Positions 24,409 to 33,359 are shown, counted from the first letter of the stretch. The stretch: DNA of 64,000 bases from Streptomyces cavernae (GCF_004023625.1 NZ_RPDJ01000016.1:124001-188000); one strand, 5' to 3'. Notes: generated by a model not told the origin, from the letters alone. Numbers and translations: made by a program.

Positions 24409-25533
24409 CTACCGCTTGTGCTGCGAGTCCGCCACCGTGACCTCGACCCGCTGGAACTCCTTCAGCTCGCTGTAGCCGGTCGTGGCCATCGCGCGGCGCA
24501 GGGCGCCGAAGAAGTTCATCGAGCCGTCGGGCGTGTGCGAGGGGCCGGTGAGGACCTCCTCGATGGTGCCGACCGTGCCGAGGTCGACCTTCTTGCCACG
24601 CGGCAGCTCCTCGTTGACCGCCTCCATGCCCCAGTGGTGGCCCTTGCCGGGCGCGTCGGTGGCGCGGGCGAGCGGGGAGCCCATCATCACGGCGTCGGCG
24701 CCGCAGGCGATCGCCTTCGGCAGGTCGCCGGACCAGCCGACACCACCGTCGGCGATGACGTGGACGTACCGGCCGCCGGACTCGTCCATGTAGTCACGGC
24801 GGGCCGCAGCCACGTCCGCGACCGCCGTCGCCATCGGCACCTGGATGCCGAGCACATTGCGCGTGGTGTGCGCGGCGCCGCCGCCGAAGCCGACCAGGAC
24901 GCCGGCCGCGCCGGTGCGCATCAGGTGCAGGGCCGCGGTGTAGGTGGCGCAACCACCGACGATCACCGGGACGTCGAGCTCGTAGATGAACTGCTTCAAG
25001 TTCAGCGGCTCGTGCGACCCGGAGACGTGCTCGGCGGAGACCGTCGTACCCCGGATGACGAAGATGTCCACGCCCGCGTCGACGACGGCCTTGGAGAACT
25101 GGGCGGTGCGCTGCGGGGACAGGGCCGCGGCGGTGACCACGCCGGAGTCGCGGACCTCCTTGATGCGCCGGCCGATCAGCTCTTCCTGGATCGGGGCGGC
25201 GTAGATCTCCTGGAGGCGGCGGGTGGCGCCCTCGTCGGGCAGCTCGGCGATCTCGTCGAGCAGCGGCTGCGGGTCCTCGTGCCGCGTCCACAGACCTTCC
25301 AGGTTCAGTACACCGAGGCCGCCGAGCTCACCGATGCGGATGGCGGTGGCCGGGGAGACGACCGAGTCCATGGGGGCGGCCAGGAACGGCAGCTCGAAGC
25401 GGTAGGCGTCGATCTGCCAGGCGATCGAGACCTCCTTGGGGTCCCGGGTACGGCGGCTCGGGACGACGGCGATGTCGTCGAACGCGTACGCCCGACGGCC
25501 GCGCTTGCCCCGCCCGATCTCGATCTCAGTCAC
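24409..25533 (-). CDS. guaB3: GuaB3-family IMP dehydrogenase-related protein
   Basis: This 374-aa TIM-barrel protein of the IMPDH/GMP reductase superfamily lacks CBS domains. It is the actinobacterial GuaB3 type, opening EIGRGKRGRRAYAFDDIAVVPSRRTRDP, with FLAAPMDSVVSP, a GVLVGFGGGAAHTT phosphate loop, VIADGGVGWSGDLPKAIACGADAVMMGS, and RGKKVDLGTVGT near the end. The catalytic-loop Cys of true IMPDH (SICTT) is absent; HTTRNVLGI stands in that place. The exact reaction is uncertain. A GTG start at 25533 follows AAAGG. guaB lies 140 bp upstream on the same strand, and this tandem order is typical of Streptomyces. Confidence 0.88.
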   Translation of the reverse strand: MTEIEIGRGKRGRRAYAFDDIAVVPSRRTRDPKEVSIAWQIDAYRFELPFLAAPMDSVVSPATAIRIGELGGLGVLNLEGLWTRHEDPQPLLDEIAELPDEGATRRLQEIYAAPIQEELIGRRIKEVRDSGVVTAAALSPQRTAQFSKAVVDAGVDIFVIRGTTVSAEHVSGSHEPLNLKQFIYELDVPVIVGGCATYTAALHLMRTGAAGVLVGFGGGAAHTTRNVLGIQVPMATAVADVAAARRDYMDESGGRYVHVIADGGVGWSGDLPKAIACGADAVMMGSPLARATDAPGKGHHWGMEAVNEELPRGKKVDLGTVGTIEEVLTGPSHTPDGSMNFFGALRRAMATTGYSELKEFQRVEVTVADSQHKR

Positions 25534-25673
25534 GTCTGTGGCCTTTCCCTCTGCGTTCGGCGCGTTCCAGTATCCCCGACGCGCACGACAGGGGCGGCCC
25601 CGGAACCTCCCGGGACCGCCCCTGTGCGGTTGTCCGTGCCCCACGCGCGCGGGGCGGCGCTTACCGGCGGGTG

Positions 25674-27179
25674 TCAGCGGCGGCTGTAGTTCGGCGCCTC
25701 GACCGTCATCTGGATGTCGTGCGGGTGGCTCTCCTTGAGGCCCGCCGAGGTGATCCTGACGAACCTGCCCTTGTCCTGCAGCTCGGGGACGGTGCGGCCG
25801 CCGACGTAGAACATCGACTGGCGCAGACCGCCGACCAGCTGGTGGACGACCGAAGCGAGCGGGCCGCGGTAGGGGACCTGGCCCTCGATGCCCTCGGGGA
25901 CGAGCTGCTCGTCCGAGGCGACGCCCTCCTGGAAGTAGCGGTCCTTGGAGAACGACTTGCGGTCGCCGCGGGACTGCATGGCTCCGAGGGAACCCATGCC
26001 GCGGTACGACTTGAACTGCTTGCCGTTGATGAACAGCAGTTCGCCCGGTGACTCCTCGCAGCCCGCGAGCAGCGAGCCCAGCATCACCGTGTCCGCGCCC
26101 GCCACCAGGGCCTTCGCGATGTCACCGGAGTACTGCAGGCCGCCGTCGCCGATGACCGGGACACCGGCCGCCTTGGCGGCGAGCGAGGCCTCGTAGATCG
26201 CGGTCACCTGCGGGACGCCGATGCCGGCGACGACGCGGGTGGTGCAGATCGAGCCGGGGCCGACACCGACCTTGATGCCGTCGACACCGGCGTCGATGAG
26301 CGCCTGGGCGCCGTCCTTGGTGGCGATGTTGCCGCCGATGACGTCGACACCCGAGGAGTTCGACTTGATCTTGGCGACCATGTCGCCGACCAGCCTGGAG
26401 TGACCGTGCGCGGTGTCGACGACGATGAAGTCGACGCCCGCCTCGATCAGGGCCTGCGCACGCTCGAAGGCGTCACCCGCGACACCGACCGCGGCACCCA
26501 CCAGCAGGCGGCCCTCGGAGTCCTTGGCGGCGTTCGGGTACTTCTCGGCCTTCACGAAGTCCTTGACCGTGATCAGGCCCTTGAGGACGCCGGCGTCGTC
26601 GACCAGCGGAAGCTTCTCGATCTTGTGGCGGCGCAGCAGGTCCATGGCGTCGGTGCCGGAGATGCCGACCTTGCCGGTCACCAGCGGCATCGGCGTCATG
26701 ACCTCGCGGACCTGGCGCGAGCGGTCCGTCTCGAAGGCCATGTCACGGTTGGTGACGATGCCGAGGAGCCTGCCGGACGGGTCGGTGACCGGGATACCGC
26801 TGATGCGGAACTTGGCGCACATCGCGTCGGCCTCGGAGAGCGTCGCGTCCGGGTGGACCGTGATCGGGTCGGTGACCATGCCGGACTCGGAGCGCTTGAC
26901 CAGGTCGACCTGGTTGGCCTGGTCGGCGATGGACAGGTTGCGGTGCAGCACGCCGACGCCACCCTGGCGGGCCATGGCGATGGCCATGCGGGACTCGGTG
27001 ACCTTGTCCATGGCGGCGGACAGCAGCGGGATGTTGACCCGTACGTTCTTGGAGACGTACGAGGCGGTGTCGATCTGGTCGGGCGCCATGTCGGACGCGC
27101 CCGGCAACAGCAGCACGTCGTCGTAGGTCAGCCCGAGTGTCGCGAATTTTCCGGGCACTCCGTCGACGTTGGCAGTCAT
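25674..27179 (-). CDS. guaB: IMP dehydrogenase
   Basis: This 501-aa enzyme oxidises IMP to XMP with NAD, the committed step to GMP. The TIM barrel (LTYDDVLLLPGASDM; PLLSAAMDKVTE) is interrupted by two CBS domains at about residues 95-210, including REVMTPMPLVTGK and RRHKIEKLPLVDD. The catalytic loop GVGPGSICTTRVVAG carries the nucleophilic Cys, and YRGMGSLGAM and a C-terminal MFYVGGRTVPEL complete the signature. The length is normal. GGGGAAGG lies 4 nt before the ATG. guaB3 follows, and shbA lies 245 bp upstream, separated enough for guaB to have its own promoter. Confidence 0.97.
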   Translation of the reverse strand: MTANVDGVPGKFATLGLTYDDVLLLPGASDMAPDQIDTASYVSKNVRVNIPLLSAAMDKVTESRMAIAMARQGGVGVLHRNLSIADQANQVDLVKRSESGMVTDPITVHPDATLSEADAMCAKFRISGIPVTDPSGRLLGIVTNRDMAFETDRSRQVREVMTPMPLVTGKVGISGTDAMDLLRRHKIEKLPLVDDAGVLKGLITVKDFVKAEKYPNAAKDSEGRLLVGAAVGVAGDAFERAQALIEAGVDFIVVDTAHGHSRLVGDMVAKIKSNSSGVDVIGGNIATKDGAQALIDAGVDGIKVGVGPGSICTTRVVAGIGVPQVTAIYEASLAAKAAGVPVIGDGGLQYSGDIAKALVAGADTVMLGSLLAGCEESPGELLFINGKQFKSYRGMGSLGAMQSRGDRKSFSKDRYFQEGVASDEQLVPEGIEGQVPYRGPLASVVHQLVGGLRQSMFYVGGRTVPELQDKGRFVRITSAGLKESHPHDIQMTVEAPNYSRR

Positions 27180-27423
27180 GACACCTTCCCCAGATGGCCT
27201 TGATCGGTGCGGATGTCCATGCTAACGGGAAGCAAGGGTCTCTCATTCCACGCTTGACATCGGCCCGTACTCCGCACCTCGGTACGTTGGCGGGCCCGCT
27301 CCCGTTCAGGCGCCCCCGGCGGGGCGCCCGGAGCGGACACGCTCGGCTTCGCTCGGGCACACCCGGTGGGGACGCGCCCGGCGGACCGGAAGCGGAAGCG
27401 AAGGACTGCCGACCCGCCCGCGG

Positions 27424-27999
27424 CTACTGCTCCGCCAGGGCCCGCAGGCGGCTCAGCGCCCGGTGCTGGGCGACGCGCACCGCTCCGGGGGACATGCCCA
27501 GCATCTGGCCGGTCTCCTCCGCCGTGAGGCCCACCGCGATCCTGAGCAGCAGCAGCTCGCGCTGGTTCTCCGGGAGGTTGGCCAGGAGCTTCTTGGCCCA
27601 TTCGGCATCACTGCTCAGCAGGGCGCGTTCTTCGGGGCCCAGGGAGTCGTCCGGTCGTTCCGGCATCTCGTCCGAGGGCACCGCGGTCGAACCGGGGTGC
27701 CGCATCGCGGCGCGCTGCAGGTCCGCGACCTTGTGCGCGGCGATGGCGAAGACGAACGCCTCGAAGGGCCGCCCGGTGTCCTTGTAGCGCGGCAGCGCGA
27801 GCAGCACCGCGACGCACACCTCCTGGGCGAGGTCCTCGACGAAGTGCCGGGCGTCACCCGGCAGCCGCGACAGGCGGGTGCGGCAGTACCGCAGCGCCAG
27901 GGGATGAACGTGGGCCAGCAAATCGTGTGTGGCCTGTGGTTCACCTTCGACCGCGCGATGTACGAGGGCACCGATCACCGTCGTCTCGTCTTCGCGCAT
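27424..27999 (-). CDS. shbA: Sigma factor ShbA, activator of the principal sigma factor gene
   Basis: This is a 191-aa group 4-like (SigD-type) sigma factor. Region 2 spans about residues 25-95 (LALRYCRTRLSRL; VEDLAQEVCVAVLLALPRY; FEAFVFAIAAHKVADLQRAA) and region 4 about 135-185 (LPENQRELLLLRIAVGLTAEETGQMLGMSPGAVRVAQHRALSRLR). Its position between bldM and guaB matches S. griseus/S. coelicolor ShbA, known to drive transcription of hrdB. I took the ATG at 27999, although it lacks a good ribosome binding site. An in-frame ATG at 28089 would add 30 unconserved-looking residues. No anti-sigma gene is adjacent. Confidence 0.88.
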   Translation of the reverse strand: MREDETTVIGALVHRAVEGEPQATHDLLAHVHPLALRYCRTRLSRLPGDARHFVEDLAQEVCVAVLLALPRYKDTGRPFEAFVFAIAAHKVADLQRAAMRHPGSTAVPSDEMPERPDDSLGPEERALLSSDAEWAKKLLANLPENQRELLLLRIAVGLTAEETGQMLGMSPGAVRVAQHRALSRLRALAEQ

Positions 28000-28205
28000 C
28001 GGTCCATGGTGCCTTGGCGTTGTCCCGTCCGTGGCACCGCGTCCGTAGTTGTGCACCGAAGCGTTATGAGCAGGTGCACCGGAACTCATCTCCTGCGCCC
28101 TCCCCTCCCGCTCGACCGACTCGTCCCCGAGGAACTCCACACCCTCAAGGATGCGGCATCCGCAGCGAAACGGGCAGCGGGCACTTTCCCGGCCCCCGTA
28201 CCGGC

Positions 28206-28229
28206 CCCGCCCGCCGTGCGGCAGGCGGG
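28206..28229 (-). terminator. Possible terminator after bldM
   Basis: A 10-bp stem with one C/A mismatch and a 2-nt closing turn (CCCGCC-C-GCCG / CGGC-A-GGCGGG) lies 28 bp downstream of the bldM stop codon. There is no T-run. It may end bldM transcripts before shbA. Confidence 0.4.
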
Positions 28230-28256
28230 GATCGCCGGACCCCCGCGACGGCGCAC

Positions 28257-28868
28257 CTAACGGACCAGACCCCACCGGAAACCGAGCGCCACCGCGTGCG
28301 CGCGGTCCGAGGCGCCGAGCTTCTTGAACAGGCGGCGGGCGTGCGTTTTGACGGTGTCCTCGGAGAGGAACAGTTCGCGGCCGATCTCGGCGTTCGAGCG
28401 GCCGTGGCTCATGCCTTCGAGCACCTGGATCTCACGCGCCGTGAGCGTCGGCGCCGCACCCATCTCGGCCGAGCGCAGCCGGCGCGGGGCCAGCCGCCAC
28501 GTCGGGTCGGCCAGCGCCTGGGTGACCGTCGCCCGCAGTTCCGCACGGGAGGCGTCCTTGTGCAGGTAGCCGCGGGCGCCTGCGGCCACGGCGAGCGCCA
28601 CCCCGTCCAGGTCCTCGGCGACGGTGAGCATGATGATGCGCGCGCCGGGGTCGGCGGAGAGCAGTCGCCGGACGGTCTCGACGCCGCCCAGACCGGGCAT
28701 GCGCACGTCCATCAGAATCAGGTCGGAGCGGTCGGCACCCCAGCGGCGGAGGACTTCCTCGCCGTTGGCCGCCGTCGTCACGCGCTCTACGCCGGGCACT
28801 GTCGCCACCGCGCGGCGCAGCGCCTCTCGGGCAAGCGGGGAGTCGTCGCAGACGAGGACGGATGTCAT
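28257..28868 (-). CDS. bldM: BldM, orphan response regulator for aerial hyphae and spores
   Basis: This 203-aa NarL/FixJ-type regulator has an N-terminal receiver domain (SVLVCDDSPLAREALRRA; Asp54 in LILMDVRMPG; Thr in MLTVAED; Lys in YLHKDA) and a C-terminal LuxR helix-turn-helix (LTAREIQVLEGMSHGRSNAEIGRELFLSEDTVKTHARRLFKKLGA). It is essentially the Streptomyces BldM sequence. In S. coelicolor BldM acts as a homodimer for early genes and as a heterodimer with WhiI for late genes; the Asp54 phosphorylation site is reported dispensable. GGAGGG precedes the ATG. whiD is divergent across a 391-bp regulatory gap, and no kinase gene is adjacent. Confidence 0.96.
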   Translation of the reverse strand: MTSVLVCDDSPLAREALRRAVATVPGVERVTTAANGEEVLRRWGADRSDLILMDVRMPGLGGVETVRRLLSADPGARIIMLTVAEDLDGVALAVAAGARGYLHKDASRAELRATVTQALADPTWRLAPRRLRSAEMGAAPTLTAREIQVLEGMSHGRSNAEIGRELFLSEDTVKTHARRLFKKLGASDRAHAVALGFRWGLVR

Positions 28869-29259
28869 GGCCGCCCTCCGCAGCTGATGCGCGTCACCTT
28901 GAGCCTCCAGGCTGGTTACGAATCGTCACCTGTGCGGTCGACATCCCGAGCCGATCGGACACCTTCCCGAGCGCTTGTTCCTTCAACCGCATCCGCACTC
29001 TCAACGATGGTCACTCGAAAGAGTTACGGGTCAGACAGCCACGATCGGCACTCTACGTGAGGGGACGGACACGGTGCAGACACCCGGGGCGGACCCTCAA
29101 CGTTTCATCACAAGGCGTGCCCCATTCGGCCGGTTTTCTTCCCATTTGCTGGTGTCTGTAGCTAGATTCGCAATGAGTCATATTTTCATCTCCTTAGACG
29201 GTAGATGTACGGTCTAGGGCACTCGTATCCGCTCAGAGACGGCAGCAAGGGGACGTGCA
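28869..29259. promoter_or_regulatory. bldM-whiD divergent regulatory region
   Basis: This 391-bp stretch holds the promoters of both developmental genes. The whiD-proximal third (about 29100-29220) is clearly AT-richer than the surroundings, as expected for promoter DNA. I see no ORF worth calling and no palindrome I can assign confidently to BldD, WhiG or BldM. Confidence 0.6.
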
Positions 29260-29592
29260 ATGGCAGATTTCTCCCGCCTTCCCGGACCGAACGCGGATTT
29301 GTGGGACTGGCAGCTCCTCGCAGCCTGTCGAGGGGTCGACAGCTCGCTCTTCTTCCACCCGGAGGGCGAGCGCGGTGCGGCACGGAGCGCACGTGAGAAC
29401 TCGGCCAAAGAGGTTTGCATGCGCTGCCCGGTACGCGCGGAGTGTGCGGCGCACGCGCTCGCGGTGCGCGAGCCCTACGGGGTCTGGGGCGGACTGACCG
29501 AGGACGAACGCGAGGAGCTCATGGGACGGGCGCGCAACCGGCTGGTGCCGGCATCGGCGTCCGGCACCTCGGGACATCCGATGAACGACTGA
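29260..29592 (+). CDS. whiD: WhiD, WhiB-like iron-sulfur sporulation protein
   Basis: This is a 110-aa Wbl protein. Four Cys at residues 23, 53, 56 and 62 (C-x29-C-x2-C-x5-C) would bind a [4Fe-4S] cluster sensitive to oxygen and nitric oxide. GVWGG follows at 74-78, then an Arg-containing C-terminal segment. Its sequence and position next to bldM identify it as WhiD, needed late in sporulation for spore wall thickening and septum placement; Wbl proteins act by binding the principal sigma factor. AAGGGGA lies 8 nt before the ATG. A clear terminator follows 15 bp after the stop. Confidence 0.96.
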   Translation: MADFSRLPGPNADLWDWQLLAACRGVDSSLFFHPEGERGAARSARENSAKEVCMRCPVRAECAAHALAVREPYGVWGGLTEDEREELMGRARNRLVPASASGTSGHPMND

Positions 29593-29607
29593 AGTAACGT
29601 TTCTTCT

Positions 29608-29637
29608 AGGGCGCGCGTATCGCGTGCCCTCGTTTTT
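29608..29637 (+). terminator. Rho-independent terminator of whiD
   Basis: A 10-bp stem with one G-T pair (29608-29617 / 29621-29630) and a 3-nt loop is followed by CG and TTTTT at 29633-29637. Confidence 0.9.
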
Positions 29638-29680
29638 CCAGGCTTTGCCCCGCTCCTGCCGCCCGGCCCCTGCCTCCCCC

Positions 29681-29767
29681 GGGCCTCTCCGCTCCCGGCC
29701 GCCCGGTGACCCCGCCCTCCCCGCGGGCCTCTCCGCTCCCGGCCGCCCGGTGACCCCGCCCTCCCCG
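29681..29767. repeat. 44-bp tandem duplication
   Basis: Two near-identical 44-bp units start at 29681 and 29725 between the whiD terminator and the convergent lysR gene. Further on (29815-29870) TCTTC-rich microrepeats run into the 3' end of the regulator. No coding role is apparent. Confidence 0.8.
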
Positions 29768-29863
29768 TCTCGCCGCGCGCCCCCGGCCCAGTCCCGTCCC
29801 GTCCCGTCCCCTTCTTCTCTTCTCCGTCGGCGTCTTCTCCTCCGTCAGCGTCTTCTTCTTCCG

Positions 29864-30757
29864 TCAGCGTGCCGCCGCGCGTGCCAGGTGGTCGAGCGTG
29901 GCCGCGACCGCGGGCACCCGGGCCAGGTCGGGCAGCGTCAGGGCGACGATCTCCCGTTTCACGGCCGGCTCCAGCCTCACGACGCGCGTCCCCCTCGGCC
30001 GTACCGACTCGAGAGCGAGCTGCGGGAGCACCGCGACGCCCAGCCCGGCGCCGACCAGACCGACCACTGCCGGATAGTCGTCCGTCGCGAAGTCGATGCG
30101 GGGTTCGAAACCAGCGCCGGCGCAGGCCTCCACCAGTTGACGGCGGCAGCGCGGGCAGCCCGCGATCCAGGGTTCGCCGGCGAGTTCCCCAATGGCGACG
30201 GCATCCGCCCCGGCCAGCGGGTGCCGTTCGGGCACGAGGCCGACCAGCCGGTCGGTGAGCAGCCGGCGCACGACCAGGTCGTCCCACTCCTCCGTGGCCG
30301 CGCCCGCGTACCGGAACGCCAGCGCCACATCGCAGTCGCCCTCTCGCAGCATCTCCACCGACCGTGGGGGTTCGGCCTCCTCCAGGGAGACGCGGGTCCC
30401 GGGGTGCGCGGCGCGCAGGGCGGCGAGTGCGGCGGGGACGAGGGTGGAGCTGCCGCTGGGGAACGACACGAGCCGGACCCGGCCCGCGCGCAGTCCCGCG
30501 ATCGCGGCGACCTCCTCCTCGGCGGCGGTGAGCCCGGAGAGGATGCCCGCGGCATGGCGGACCAGGGCTTCGCCGGCCTGGGTGAGGCGCATCTCCCGAC
30601 CGGTACGGATCAGCAGCGGAGTGCCCACGGAGGCCTCGAGCGCCTTTATCTGCTGGCTGACGGCGGGCTGGGTGCAGCCCAGTTCCCGACCGGCCGCGGA
30701 GAAGGACCCCGTGGTGGCGACGGCGCGCAGGACGCGGAGATGACGGGCCTCGATCAT
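29864..30757 (-). CDS. LysR-family transcriptional regulator
   Basis: This 297-aa regulator has an N-terminal winged helix (RHLRVLRAVATTGSFSAAGRELGCTQPAVSQQIKALE, residues about 5-41) and a periplasmic-binding-protein-like effector domain (about 90-295). It diverges from the MOSC-domain gene with 80 bp between starts, the usual place for a LysR target, so that gene is a likely candidate for control. The effector is unknown. Two Cys in GCPRCRRQ (about residues 195-202) may be redox or metal sensitive; that is speculation. Confidence 0.9.
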   Translation of the reverse strand: MIEARHLRVLRAVATTGSFSAAGRELGCTQPAVSQQIKALEASVGTPLLIRTGREMRLTQAGEALVRHAAGILSGLTAAEEEVAAIAGLRAGRVRLVSFPSGSSTLVPAALAALRAAHPGTRVSLEEAEPPRSVEMLREGDCDVALAFRYAGAATEEWDDLVVRRLLTDRLVGLVPERHPLAGADAVAIGELAGEPWIAGCPRCRRQLVEACAGAGFEPRIDFATDDYPAVVGLVGAGLGVAVLPQLALESVRPRGTRVVRLEPAVKREIVALTLPDLARVPAVAATLDHLARAAAR

Positions 30758-30837
30758 GCGGCGAGCATAAGGGCGACTTGGGGCAACCGCCGAATACTGC
30801 GTCGACGCTTTGGTGTCGATCGCTTACCGTGCGGTCC

Positions 30838-31506
30838 ATGAAGCTTCTTTCCGTGAATGTGGGCCGTCCGAAGGCCGTGCCGTACACCGACCACGCCGAG
30901 GGACTCACCGGCATCGACAAACTGCCGGTGGACGGGGCGGTCCGGGTGACCGCCCCCGGGCCCAAGGGGGTCGGCGGCAGTGGGGTGGCCGGGGACACGA
31001 TCTGCGAGCTGAGGCACCACGGCGGGGACGAACAGGCCGTGTACGCGTTCGCCCGGGAGGACCTCGACGGCTGGGAGCGCCAGCTGGGCCGAACGCTGCG
31101 CAACGGCTCGTTCGGCGAGAACCTCACCACGGAGGGGCTCGACGTCTCCGGGGCGAAGATCGGCGAGCGTTGGCGGGTCGGGGCGGAGGTGCTTCTGGAG
31201 GTCACCTCCGGGCGGATTCCCTGCAACACCTTTCAGGGGCACGTGGGCGAGAAGGGCTGGGTGCGGCGCTTCACGCAGGCCGGGGCGCCGGGTGCCTATC
31301 TGCGGGTGATCGAGCCGGGCGAGATACGGGCGGGCGACGCGATCGAGATCGTGCACCGGCCGGAGCACGAGGTGACCGTGGCGTTTCAGTTCCGGGCGGT
31401 GACCACCCGGCGGGAGCTGCTGCCGCGACTGCTGGCGGCGGGGCCGGCGCTGCACCCCGAGGCCGCCGAGAAAGCTCGGGCATATGTGGCCAAGTACGGC
31501 TCGTAG
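30838..31506 (+). CDS. MOSC-domain protein (YiiM-like)
   Basis: This 222-aa protein has a beta-barrel MOSC domain. VGRP at the N-terminus, ELRHHGGDEQAVYAFAREDLDGWE, NGSFGENLTTEGLDVSGAKIGERWRVG and the conserved Cys in SGRIPCNTF match the YiiM group. A C-terminal 3-alpha segment (VTTRRELLPRLLAAGPALHPEA) follows. MOSC proteins bind molybdenum cofactor and reduce or detoxify N-hydroxylated or sulfur compounds, so a role in cofactor handling or N-hydroxy reduction is plausible. The ATG at 30838 fits the domain start. It is divergent from the LysR gene. Confidence 0.85.
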   Translation: MKLLSVNVGRPKAVPYTDHAEGLTGIDKLPVDGAVRVTAPGPKGVGGSGVAGDTICELRHHGGDEQAVYAFAREDLDGWERQLGRTLRNGSFGENLTTEGLDVSGAKIGERWRVGAEVLLEVTSGRIPCNTFQGHVGEKGWVRRFTQAGAPGAYLRVIEPGEIRAGDAIEIVHRPEHEVTVAFQFRAVTTRRELLPRLLAAGPALHPEAAEKARAYVAKYGS

Positions 31507-31595
31507 GGCGCGACTCAGGTGGTCCTCGTGAAGGCCCTGCGTGGGTGTGTGACGCAGGGAAAAGGGGACGGCCTTCCGGTCTCTAATCTTGGTTC

Positions 31596-32369
31596 ATGAC
31601 AACGGCTTTGATTACGGGATCGACCGCGGGCATCGGTGCCGCGTTCGCGCGGCGGCTCGCCGCCGACGGCCACGACCTCGTCCTGGTCGCCCGCGACACC
31701 AAGCGGCTGCGCGAGCAGGCCACCGAGTTGCACGACCGGCATCGCATCGAGGCGGAGGTGCTGACCGCGGACCTGGCGACGGACGATGGCATCGAGGCGG
31801 TGGCCGACCGGCTCGGCGACCGCAGGAATCCGGTGGACCTGCTGGTCAACAATGCCGGCTTCGGCAACAAGGGCCGCTATCTGGACGTCCCGATGTCCGA
31901 CGAGCTGAGGATGCTCAAGGTGCACTGCGAGGCGGTGCTCCGGCTGACCTCCGCGGCGACCGAGGGGATGCGGGAGCGCGGGCGTGGCGGCGTCATCAAC
32001 GTGGCGTCGGTGGCGGCGTTCGTGCCCCGCGGCACCTACGGTGCATCCAAGGCGTGGGTGGTGCAGTTCACCCAGGGCGCGGCGAAGGACCTGGCGGGCT
32101 CCGGGGTCCGGCTGATGGCCCTGTGTCCCGGTTTCGTGCGCACCGAGTTCCACGAGCGGGCGGGCATGGGCACGGACAACATCCCGGGCTGGATGTGGCT
32201 CGACGCGGACAAGCTGGTCACGTCGGCGATGGCGGATCTGTCGCGGGGCAAGTCGCTGTCGATTCCGGATCCTCGCTACAAGGCGCTGATGGGGATGGTG
32301 AAGGTCGTGCCGAGGGGGCTGGTGGGTGGGATCACGTCACGTACCGGGCGCAAGTACGGGCCGCAGTAG
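31596..32369 (+). CDS. Short-chain dehydrogenase/reductase
   Basis: This is a 257-aa classical SDR. It has the cofactor loop TGSTAGIGAAFA, NNAG at about residue 87, a catalytic Ser in NVASVAAF, and Tyr-Lys in YGASK. Arg in LVARDTKRL after the second beta strand suggests NADP(H) preference. The C-terminal KVVPRGLVGG part resembles DltE/YqjQ-type SDRs. The gene starts 89 bp after the MOSC gene; a CCCTGCGT/ACGCAGGG hairpin lies in the gap and may separate the transcripts. The substrate is unknown. Confidence 0.88.
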   Translation: MTTALITGSTAGIGAAFARRLAADGHDLVLVARDTKRLREQATELHDRHRIEAEVLTADLATDDGIEAVADRLGDRRNPVDLLVNNAGFGNKGRYLDVPMSDELRMLKVHCEAVLRLTSAATEGMRERGRGGVINVASVAAFVPRGTYGASKAWVVQFTQGAAKDLAGSGVRLMALCPGFVRTEFHERAGMGTDNIPGWMWLDADKLVTSAMADLSRGKSLSIPDPRYKALMGMVKVVPRGLVGGITSRTGRKYGPQ

Positions 32370-32463
32370 GCATCACCAATCCTCCCGAACAGGGCGCAAG
32401 GTGCGAATCGCACTAAAATAGGGGTGGATTCAGCCGGAGTCAGGGGGGCCGAGAGGCGGCGTC

Positions 32464-33171
32464 ATGACCTTTGTGCAACTCATCGACTGCAAGACCAGCC
32501 GGTTCGACGAGATGAACCGGCTCATGGACGCCTGGGTCGAGCAGACCAGGGGAAAGCGGACCGCGACACACAATGTGATCGGGAAGGACCGCTCGGACGC
32601 GTCGCACTTCGTCGAAATCGTGGAGTTCCCGTCCTACGAGGAGGCGATGCGGAACTCCAATCTCCCGGAGACCGACCGCATATTCCGACAACTGGTCGAG
32701 CTGTGCGACGAGATGCCCACCTTCACGGACCTCGACGTGGTCCGGGACGAGCAGTTGTACACGGCCAACGCCCGAAGGCTCTTCGAACTCATCGCCACCG
32801 AGGGTGAACTGCCCCAGTTCGACGATCTGATCGCGGAGAACTACCACGACCACGACCCCGCCAACGCTCAGGACACCATCGGGCGGGACGCCATCCGGCG
32901 CGAGATGGAGATGTGGCGCGGGGCCTTCGACTTCGCCTTCACCGTCGAGGACCAGATCGCCCAGAACGACCGCGTCTGCACCCGGTGGTCGTGGAACGGA
33001 ACGCAGAAGGGCGAGTTCCTCGGAATTCCGAACTCCGGCGCCAAGGTCACCATGGACGGTGTCACCATCCTCCGCTTCCAGGAGGACGGGAAGATCGTCG
33101 AGGGCTGGTGGGAGTACGACCGGCTCGGGCTGATGCAGCAACTCGGCGCCCTGGACCCGTTGGAGCTCTGA
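32464..33171 (+). CDS. Two-domain protein: ABM-like ferredoxin-fold plus SnoaL/NTF2-like
   Basis: This is a 235-aa cytoplasmic protein. Residues about 1-100 look like a dimeric alpha/beta-barrel domain (FVQLIDCKTSRFDEMNRLMDAW; HFVEIVEFPSYEEAM). Residues about 108-228 are a SnoaL-like ester-cyclase / NTF2 fold (LIAENYHDHDP; GRDAIRREMEMWRGAFDFAF; VCTRWSWNGTQKGEFLGIPNSGAKVTMDGVTILRFQEDGKIVEGWWEYDR). Such proteins include polyketide cyclases but most are uncharacterised, and no biosynthetic genes are adjacent. A purine-rich AGGGGGGCCGAGAGG stretch precedes the ATG. It ends facing groEL1 across a shared terminator. Confidence 0.8.
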   Translation: MTFVQLIDCKTSRFDEMNRLMDAWVEQTRGKRTATHNVIGKDRSDASHFVEIVEFPSYEEAMRNSNLPETDRIFRQLVELCDEMPTFTDLDVVRDEQLYTANARRLFELIATEGELPQFDDLIAENYHDHDPANAQDTIGRDAIRREMEMWRGAFDFAFTVEDQIAQNDRVCTRWSWNGTQKGEFLGIPNSGAKVTMDGVTILRFQEDGKIVEGWWEYDRLGLMQQLGALDPLEL

Positions 33172-33359
33172 CCGCCGGGTCGCGCCCGCCCCTGCGACCC
33201 CAGCCCCTGGCCCGTGCGGCCCGCACGGGGCAAGGGCCTGCGTCCCCGTCAACCCCGCCAACCCCCGGCGGACCGCGCCGGATTGCAGCCGTAAGCCGGA
33301 TTCCGGCCGTAACGGGAACACAACCGTAGCGGGAGCCTCCCGTACACGGGAAACGTGCC

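Noticed and set aside
27254..27290. TTGACA followed by TACGTT on the plus strand upstream of guaB as a promoter.
   Set aside because: The spacing is too long (over 20 bp) and it points away from guaB, toward no gene on that strand.
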